37,880 bases of DNA from positions 16,979 to 54,858 of the forward strand of contig JAGRLC010000063.1 of assembly GCA_020441995.1 (NCBI GenBank), written 5' to 3'. A program made the position numbers and the translations under genes. The notes beneath the pieces were generated by a model that did not search any database, was not told where the DNA came from, and saw only the letters and a program-made list of their open reading frames with translations. Of the stretch, positions 32,775 to 37,880 are shown piece after piece. This stretch comes from Rhodobiaceae bacterium. Lineage in GTDB: Bacteria > Pseudomonadota > Alphaproteobacteria > Rhizobiales > Tepidamorphaceae. Position 1 is the first letter of the stretch; every line of letters begins with the position of its first letter.

Positions 32775-32815
32775 GCGGGGAGTGGCTGGAAGCACGAAGA
32801 TTTCCGCGCGGCATT

Positions 32816-32831
32816 GGCCAAAACGTCACAC
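32816..32831. repeat. 16-bp sequence shared with another intergenic region (copy 2)
   Basis: Exact second copy of the sequence at 11825-11840, here 124 bases before the start of the small secreted protein at 32955. Apart from this and the REP-like palindrome, the 268-base spacer 32687-32954 shows nothing clear. Confidence 0.35.
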
Positions 32832-32954
32832 CGCGCATGAATTGCCAGCAGGCGTCTGGACGTTGCGTAAAGTGTGAAGCTAAAAAAGCCGCGCCGCGAG
32901 ATTCCATGCGTGCGCCTCACCGATCCAAAATCAAGATCCGAGCGATATCGATCC

Positions 32955-33308
32955 ATGACATCCTTCACTCATTCCGGATTCCTGGGAATTACGGTTGCCG
33001 CAACCATTGCGGCCGGACTGGTTATGCCCGCATCGGCTGGCGACGCCGCGCAGCGGGCCTATGAAGCCGTGACGATGCATCTTTCGCTGGCGCGCTCCTG
33101 CGGCGCCGATGCCTATGAGCGGGCGAAATCGGAAGCCCAGGAAACGCTGGATGCCGGGGGATACACGCAGGGCACCGCCGCCGACCTGATCGCCATGATC
33201 GAGGCGACCGCGGCTGTCAGCTTCCCGGCAAGTTACTGCCGTGACGAGCTTCAGGACATCGAATGGAACCTGCCGGCTTTGCGCGAGGACCTGGCGCGGT
33301 CGGGCTGA
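32955..33308 (+). CDS. Hypothetical small secreted protein
   Basis: 117 residues from the ATG at 32955; the frame is open from 32874, but only this start gives a clean signal peptide (residues 1-29, hydrophobic core LGITVAATIAAGLVMP, cleavage after ASA). The mature part is about 88 residues, helical, with two cysteines (ARSCGADAY and ASYCRDEL) that could pair. No family recognised. Low-complexity is absent and codon use is ordinary, so it looks like a genuine periplasmic protein. Confidence 0.72.
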   Translation: MTSFTHSGFLGITVAATIAAGLVMPASAGDAAQRAYEAVTMHLSLARSCGADAYERAKSEAQETLDAGGYTQGTAADLIAMIEATAAVSFPASYCRDELQDIEWNLPALREDLARSG

Positions 33309-33324
33309 TCCGTCTCGTTGCCCC

Positions 33325-35106
33325 TCACACGCCCGCGACGAAAATCACCGCCGCCCCGGCAGCGCCCAGGCCTAGCCGCACGAACGGATTGGTGCGGGTG
33401 ATGATGGCGTAGGAGATGGCGGTGAGGCCCACGCCGGTCTTCAGGAAGGCCGCGATCGCCAGCGCCGGGGTATCCGCGAAACCGATCAGCGAAGGGTTGG
33501 CGATCATGGCGAGCGGGATGATGTAGAGCCCGACGCCGAGCGCCATCGCGGTTCCCGCGACCTTGAGCCAGTTCTCCTGCACCATGCCCGAAGCGATAAA
33601 CACCGCGCCGCAGACCGGCGGTGTGATCGTCGACAGGAGCGCGTACCAGAAGACGAACATGTGCACGGTGAGCGGTTCGAGACCCAGGCGCTGCAGCGCG
33701 GGGCCCGCCACCGAGACGCAGATGACGTAGGCCGCCGTGGTCGGCACCTCCATGCCGAGGATCAGGCAGGCGATCGCGGTCAGCACCAGCGCCGGCCACA
33801 GCATGTCGCCCGAAGCCGAGAGGATCAGCGACGTCACCTTGACGCCGAGACCTGTAAGGCCGAGCACGCCGATGACGATGGATGCGCACAGGATGATCGA
33901 GGCGATCATGGCGATCTGCCGTCCCGCCGTCAGCGTCAGCGTCTGCAGCCGTTCCGATGTGCGGGGCCACGACCACGTCAGCCGCGCGTCCCACAGCAGC
34001 AGCACAAATGCGGCGAGGATGGCCGAACAAGCGGCGTATTGCGGCGTGTAGCCGCCAACGAACATGCGCTCCAGCAGCACGGCGAAGGGAATGGCGAAGA
34101 AACCCGCCGTGATCCAGACGTCGCGCGCGGGCGGCTGGTCTTCCTTTCGCACAGGCTTCAGGTCGTGGCGGCTGGCGAAGGCGTTGATGCCGACCCAGAC
34201 CGCGAGAAAGTAAAGGATCGCCGGCAGGAAGGCCGCCGCCATGATGCGCGTGTACGGGGTGCCCGTCAGCTCGACCATGACGAAGGCGCCCGCCCCCATC
34301 AGCGGCGGCATGATCTGCCCGCCCGACGAGGCCACCGCCTCGACCGCGCCGGCAAGGGACGGTGGATAGCCGAGGCGGCGCATGGCCGGCAGCGTCACCG
34401 CGCCGGTGGAGGCGACATTGGCCGAGGCCGAACCGGAGATCGAACCGAACAACGCCGAGGAGAGGACCGAGACCTTGGCCGCGCCGGCCTTCAGGCGGCC
34501 TGCCACGGCGGTCGCCACGTTCATGAAGCCCTGCCCCGCCTCGCCGGCGTTCAGCACCGCGCCCATGATGACGAAGATGGCCACAATATCCACCGAGACG
34601 CCGGTGAGCGAGCCCCACAGGCCACCGCCGGCGATGGTCAGCGTGCCGAGAAAACTGCTCAGCGGCAGGCCGGGGTGGCCGAACTCGCCAGGGAGATATT
34701 GCCCGTAGAGCCCGTAGAGCAGCGCGATGGCCGCGACCGTGGGCAGCGGCCAGCTGATCGCGCGGCGCGCCATTTCCAGCACGGTGAGCAGCAGCACGGC
34801 GGCCATGGCGACCTGCGCCGGGCCGTTCAGGAAACCGTATTGATCGCCGAGCGCATCCTCGTTCCAGGCGATCCAGACGCAGATGGAAACGGCAACGACC
34901 GTCAGCACGATACCGATGGCGCGCGAGACGGGGCCCTTCGCCAGCAGGATCAATACCCAGGGGGCCGCCAGCGCCATATGCAGCGGGCGCGAAACGAGAT
35001 GGGGCATCAAGCCTGAAAAGACCAGGCCGAGATGGAAGACGATCGAGATGGCGCCGAGCGCGCACCAAACAATGCGCGCCCGGCCTTCGGGTTCATCGTT
35101 GAGCAC
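33325..35106 (-). CDS. TRAP transporter fused permease subunit (TAXI type)
   Basis: 593 residues from a GTG at 35106 (an in-frame TAG lies two codons before). It contains many hydrophobic segments: the N-terminal third (about 1-130) corresponds to the small DctQ subunit and the rest to DctM, with signatures SALFGSISGSASANVASTGAVTLPAMRRLGY, AVEAVASSGGQIMPPLMGAGAFVM and LGMEVPTTAAYVICVSVAGPAL. Fused 4TM-12TM permeases are typical of TAXI systems; it is somewhat shorter than many. It takes up an organic acid using a cation gradient. It lies 23 bases downstream of its binding protein. Confidence 0.94.
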   Translation of the reverse strand: MLNDEPEGRARIVWCALGAISIVFHLGLVFSGLMPHLVSRPLHMALAAPWVLILLAKGPVSRAIGIVLTVVAVSICVWIAWNEDALGDQYGFLNGPAQVAMAAVLLLTVLEMARRAISWPLPTVAAIALLYGLYGQYLPGEFGHPGLPLSSFLGTLTIAGGGLWGSLTGVSVDIVAIFVIMGAVLNAGEAGQGFMNVATAVAGRLKAGAAKVSVLSSALFGSISGSASANVASTGAVTLPAMRRLGYPPSLAGAVEAVASSGGQIMPPLMGAGAFVMVELTGTPYTRIMAAAFLPAILYFLAVWVGINAFASRHDLKPVRKEDQPPARDVWITAGFFAIPFAVLLERMFVGGYTPQYAACSAILAAFVLLLWDARLTWSWPRTSERLQTLTLTAGRQIAMIASIILCASIVIGVLGLTGLGVKVTSLILSASGDMLWPALVLTAIACLILGMEVPTTAAYVICVSVAGPALQRLGLEPLTVHMFVFWYALLSTITPPVCGAVFIASGMVQENWLKVAGTAMALGVGLYIIPLAMIANPSLIGFADTPALAIAAFLKTGVGLTAISYAIITRTNPFVRLGLGAAGAAVIFVAGV

Positions 35107-35129
35107 AGAGGTCTACGCCAACAAAGGGA

Positions 35130-36116
35130 TTACTTCGTCACGTCCGGAACGGCGACGCCAGCTTCCTCGTAGTACTTCAGCGCGCCGGGATGCAGCTTGC
35201 CGGTCAGGTTCTCCAGCATCTGCGGCGAGACGGCTTTCCACCATGCGGCGCTGTCGCCCATCGCCGCCTTCTGCTCCCAGAAGGTCTTGGTGAGCTGATA
35301 AGCCGTATCGTCGTCCATATCGGTTGTCGTATAGGCGACGACAGGCAGCGAGGTCGTCACGGTATCGGTGTCGACGCCGGCATAGGTGCCGGCGGGGATG
35401 ACGATCTTCGTGCGCTTGGTCTGCGCGATCTCGTCATCGCTGAGCGGAACCAGCGCGATGCCGGTGCCGGCGGCGGCCTCGATAACGTTCGGCGCGGGGT
35501 AGGACCCGGCGGTGACGAAGCCGTCGATCTGGCCGTTCTTCAGCGCGGCCGCCGAATTGCCCAGCTCGGCATCGGCGATGGTCACCTTGCCTTCAAGGCC
35601 GAACAGCTTGAGATATTTCTCGCCTTCGGTGGCGCCGAACGACCCCTTGCCGAGCAGGATCGTCTTGCCTTCAAGGCCCGCCAGCGACGTCACGCCCGCA
35701 TCGGCGCGCATGACGAAATGCATGGTCAGCGAAGGAATGGGAAAGAGCGCGCGGATCTCGTCGAATTTCGGATTGCCCTTGCCCTCGAACATCGCCTTGC
35801 CGCCCTGCGCCAGCTTGACCAGAACCGGCGGGGTGGTGAAGACGTAATTGCCGGTGCGCACGGCTGCTTCCATCACGTTCTGCACCGAGCCCTGGCTTTC
35901 CTCCAGCGTGACAATGATCCCGCCGTCCGTGCCGGCCTTGATCGCCTCGGCGATCTCCACGCCCATCTGATAGTAGGACGAGGCCGACTTGGCCGACTTG
36001 TAGGTGACGCGGGTCTCGGCGGATGCGCCGGTTGCCGCTCCCAGAGCGCCTGCGGCAACGAAAGCCGCGGCAAAGGCGCCACGGACGAGCGCGCTGCGAG
36101 AAATCTCGAATTTCAT
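35130..36116 (-). CDS. TAXI family TRAP transporter substrate-binding protein
   Basis: 328 residues; the ATG at 36116 is preceded by GGGAGGAAG. Signal peptide about 1-33 ending in ASA. The mature N-terminus VTYKSAKSASSYYQMGVEIAEAIKAG and the region VRTGNYVFTTPPVLVKLAQGG are the usual TAXI (TRAP-associated extracytoplasmic immunogenic) features, followed by LEGKTILLGKGSFGATEGEKYLKLFG. It captures the substrate in the periplasm for the fused permease encoded next. TAXI proteins often bind glutamate or related dicarboxylates, but the ligand here is not deducible. Confidence 0.94.
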   Translation of the reverse strand: MKFEISRSALVRGAFAAAFVAAGALGAATGASAETRVTYKSAKSASSYYQMGVEIAEAIKAGTDGGIIVTLEESQGSVQNVMEAAVRTGNYVFTTPPVLVKLAQGGKAMFEGKGNPKFDEIRALFPIPSLTMHFVMRADAGVTSLAGLEGKTILLGKGSFGATEGEKYLKLFGLEGKVTIADAELGNSAAALKNGQIDGFVTAGSYPAPNVIEAAAGTGIALVPLSDDEIAQTKRTKIVIPAGTYAGVDTDTVTTSLPVVAYTTTDMDDDTAYQLTKTFWEQKAAMGDSAAWWKAVSPQMLENLTGKLHPGALKYYEEAGVAVPDVTK

Positions 36117-36258
36117 CTTGCTTCCTCCCGGCCCGGCGTTTCCCGCTCGGGCATCTTCGTGAATTCAGGGGAGGCAAGCTAGCCGACGGCGCGTCAAACG
36201 GAAACCTGAATCCCGCAAACGCCTTATGCAAAAATCGTCACCGTGCTAACCCTCGTGC

Positions 36259-36960
36259 ATGACCCTCGCCGCGCGCATCCTGCTGTTCGTCATCATCGTC
36301 GTTGTCGCGGCGGCGGCGGGGACCGTCGGAATTTTCTTCGGCAGCTATTACTTCGGCATCCTGCTCGGCGCGAGCACCATGGAAGGCGGGCTTGCCATGG
36401 GGGCCGCCGGCCTTGCGCCGTGGGGCGGAGCCATCGGCGGGGCATTGGGAGCATGGTACGCGTGGCGGCTGGTGCGGCGCATCGGAAAGAGGGCGGCGAT
36501 GGCCGGTGGCTACGGCATCACGCTTTTTGCCGCGCTGTGCGTCGGCGGCTGGTTCCTGGCCGAAGACCTCACCGATGGCGATCCTTACGAAATAGGCGAA
36601 GCGCCGACGGTTCTCGTGGAGTGGCGTCTCCCCGAAACGGTCTGCCACGAGTGCGTTGATCGCATCTTCCGCTTCACGGCACGCTCCACCTACAAGGACT
36701 GGACCTTGTCAGATAATTGGGACGCGCCGCGCGCTCGCGACGAGGACGGGCACACAATTCTGCGCTTCAGGGTTTATCCGCAATGGCGGCAGCCGGGCCG
36801 CATCTTTCAGCTCTGGCGCGCGCCCAACCATGACGACCGCATCACGGTCGATCTCGACCTCGGCTACGATCCGCAGCCCTCGGACGGCTACGGGTCGTGG
36901 CGCGACGTTCCCGATGTGCCCGGAAACGCGTTCCGGACGCGGGTAATCAAGCCCGGCTAA
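36259..36960 (+). CDS. Hypothetical membrane protein with C-terminal soluble domain
   Basis: 233 residues. Three hydrophobic segments within residues 1-105 (about 5-30, 42-68 with a Gly-rich GGAIGGALGAW part, 82-102) are followed by a soluble domain of about 130 residues. That domain carries a C-x-x-C (VCHECV, near residues 129-132) and a beta-rich stretch with DWTLSDNWDAP and HTILRFRVYPQW. I do not recognise the family. The C-x-x-C could bind a metal or form a disulphide. It is transcribed divergently from the TAXI operon over a 142-base spacer in which no clear promoter was found. Confidence 0.72.
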   Translation: MTLAARILLFVIIVVVAAAAGTVGIFFGSYYFGILLGASTMEGGLAMGAAGLAPWGGAIGGALGAWYAWRLVRRIGKRAAMAGGYGITLFAALCVGGWFLAEDLTDGDPYEIGEAPTVLVEWRLPETVCHECVDRIFRFTARSTYKDWTLSDNWDAPRARDEDGHTILRFRVYPQWRQPGRIFQLWRAPNHDDRITVDLDLGYDPQPSDGYGSWRDVPDVPGNAFRTRVIKPG

Positions 36961-37011
36961 GATTTTCCGCGCCGCACCGTCTTGTCTGAAAAATCCGCAA
37001 CTTTCTCGGGA

Positions 37012-37880
37012 CTAAGCCCGCGCCAGACCTTCCTCGATCAGCTTGCGGCTTTGCTCGATGCCATAAAGCTCGACGAAGTTACCGAAACGCGGACCCTGAT
37101 CCTGTCCCAGCAGGACCTGGTAGAGCGCCTGGAACCAGTCGCGCAGAGGTTCGAAACCAGCCTCGTTGCCGATGCGGTAGACCTCGTCCTGGATCGTCTT
37201 GCCGTCAGCATCGGCAGGCAGTGCGCCCAGCGCGTCATGCAGCGCCTGAAGAGCCGTACGCTCGCGCGCGTCGGCGGAGCGGAACGTCTTGTGCGGCCGC
37301 ACGAAGTCGTGGAAATAGCGCACGGCGTAATCAACGAGACGGTCGAGCTCGGGATGGTTTTCCGGCGTCATCGACGTGTCGTAGTTGCGGATGAAGCCCC
37401 ACAGCACCGCCTTGTCTTCCGAGTTCGACGCGGAAACGAGGTTCAGCAGCATCGAGAAGGAAACCGGCATGTCCACCTTCGGCGGATTGCCGGAATGGAT
37501 GTGCCAGACCGGGTTTTCGAGCTGCTTGTCCGGCTCCTGCCCCTCGTAATTGGCAAGGTGGGTGTAATAGTCATCGACGTTGCGCGGGATGACATCGAAA
37601 TAGAGCCGCTTGGCGCGGCGCGGCTGGGAAAACATGAACAGCGACAGGCTTTCCGGCGAGGCATAGGTGAGCCATTCGTCGATGGTCAGGCCGTTGCCCT
37701 TGGACTTTGAGATCTTCTCGCCCTTGTCGTCGAGGAAGAGTTCGTAGACGAAATGCTCCGGCGCGCGTCCGCCGAGGATGTTGCAGATGCGGTCGTAGAT
37801 GACGGCATTGGTCTGGTGATCCTTGCCGAACATTTCGAAATCGACATCGAGCGCCGCCCAGCGCATGCCGAAATCCGGCT
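37012..37880 (-). CDS. lysK: Lysine--tRNA ligase, class I, C-terminal part
   Basis: The open frame continues past the window edge, so the N-terminal half with the HIGH motif lies outside. The visible ~289 residues include [15 protein letters not shown], the KMSKS motif as KISKSKGNG (about 50 residues into the fragment), [23 protein letters not shown], and an alpha-helical anticodon-binding C-terminus ending LIEEGLARA. These belong to the archaeal-type class I LysRS, which replaces the class II enzyme in many alphaproteobacteria and spirochaetes. It attaches lysine to tRNA-Lys with ATP. The gene symbol is lysK or lysS depending on the naming scheme. Confidence 0.95.
   Translation of the reverse strand, partial: PDFGMRWAALDVDFEMFGKDHQTNAVIYDRICNILGGRAPEHFVYELFLDDKGEKISKSKGNGLTIDEWLTYASPESLSLFMFSQPRRAKRLYFDVIPRNVDDYYTHLANYEGQEPDKQLENPVWHIHSGNPPKVDMPVSFSMLLNLVSASNSEDKAVLWGFIRNYDTSMTPENHPELDRLVDYAVRYFHDFVRPHKTFRSADARERTALQALHDALGALPADADGKTIQDEVYRIGNEAGFEPLRDWFQALYQVLLGQDQGPRFGNFVELYGIEQSRKLIEEGLARA

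Noticed and set aside
33251..35068. Open frames on both strands overlapping the TRAP permease, including 33661-35016 on the plus strand
   Set aside because: The 33325-35106 frame has unmistakable TRAP permease motifs; the others are Arg/Gly/His-rich shadows.
36961..37011. GATTTT…AAAATC inverted repeat between the convergent unknown gene and lysyl-tRNA synthetase
   Set aside because: Six-bp AT-rich arms with a loop of more than 20 bases; too weak to call a terminator.
1..37880. Search for tRNA, rRNA, CRISPR arrays, insertion sequences, phage genes and defence systems
   Set aside because: No cloverleaf-like sequence, repeat-spacer array, transposase, integrase, restriction or toxin-antitoxin gene was recognised by reading; a covariance-model scan would be needed to exclude small RNAs.

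Overview
The window is a piece of a GC-rich (roughly 60-65% by eye) alphaproteobacterial chromosome, most likely from the order Hyphomicrobiales (Rhizobiales). The evidence is a class I lysyl-tRNA synthetase, a PodJ-like polarity protein with coiled coils, a single membrane segment, Sel1 repeats and a peptidoglycan-binding domain, a near-consensus CtrA box in front of it, the TauE/SafE plus TIGR02186 pair, and the ligase-associated DNA damage response cassette. No rRNA, tRNA, CRISPR array, insertion sequence or phage gene was seen. Genes are tightly packed and no gene-free stretch exceeds 300 bases (the longest, 11726-12012, is about 287 bases and holds promoter and regulatory signals).

Layout. 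1-2.6 kb: the 3' part of a sodium:solute symporter (interrupted near its end by an in-frame amber codon), a strong intrinsic terminator, and three small membrane proteins. 2.6-4.6 kb: YjbQ, a divergent HSL-type esterase and a small exported protein. 4.7-11.8 kb: a minus-strand fatty-acid beta-oxidation block, read in the order MerR regulator, DmdC-like acyl-CoA dehydrogenase, second acyl-CoA dehydrogenase, thiolase, FadB-like bifunctional enzyme. The MerR gene has its own promoter with a palindromic operator overlapping the -35 box. 12.0-15.8 kb: the 1275-residue PodJ-like protein. 16.0-17.8 kb: TauE/SafE permease overlapping a TIGR02186 exported protein. 17.8-24.6 kb: the DNA repair cassette. 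PdeM and the DEXH helicase run on the minus strand, the exonuclease and the ATP-dependent ligase on the plus strand, with a DUF938 methyltransferase inserted antisense between exonuclease and ligase. 24.6-29 kb: an APC permease, a lower-GC pocket with two poorly known genes, a small DUF6460-like membrane protein and a MATE exporter. 29-32.7 kb: pyrD with a DUF952 gene, a divergent S24/HTH repressor with a clear candidate operator, a degenerate nuclease-fold protein and an SDR. 32.7-37.9 kb: a REP-like palindrome, a small secreted protein, a TAXI-TRAP uptake system, an unknown membrane protein and the C-terminal part of lysyl-tRNA synthetase.

How the genes work together. The beta-oxidation block encodes the core chemistry (dehydrogenation, hydration, second oxidation, thiolysis) under a probable fatty-acid/branched-chain-type MerR regulator. 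The repair cassette forms a nuclease-helicase-ligase set. Most of the rest is transport and housekeeping. I did not find a clearly new multi-gene system. The best leads are the antisense methyltransferase inside the repair cassette with a shared divergent operator-like repeat, the low-GC pocket at 25.9-27.1 kb, the CtrA box upstream of the polarity gene, the S24 repressor operator, and the amber codon in the symporter tail.
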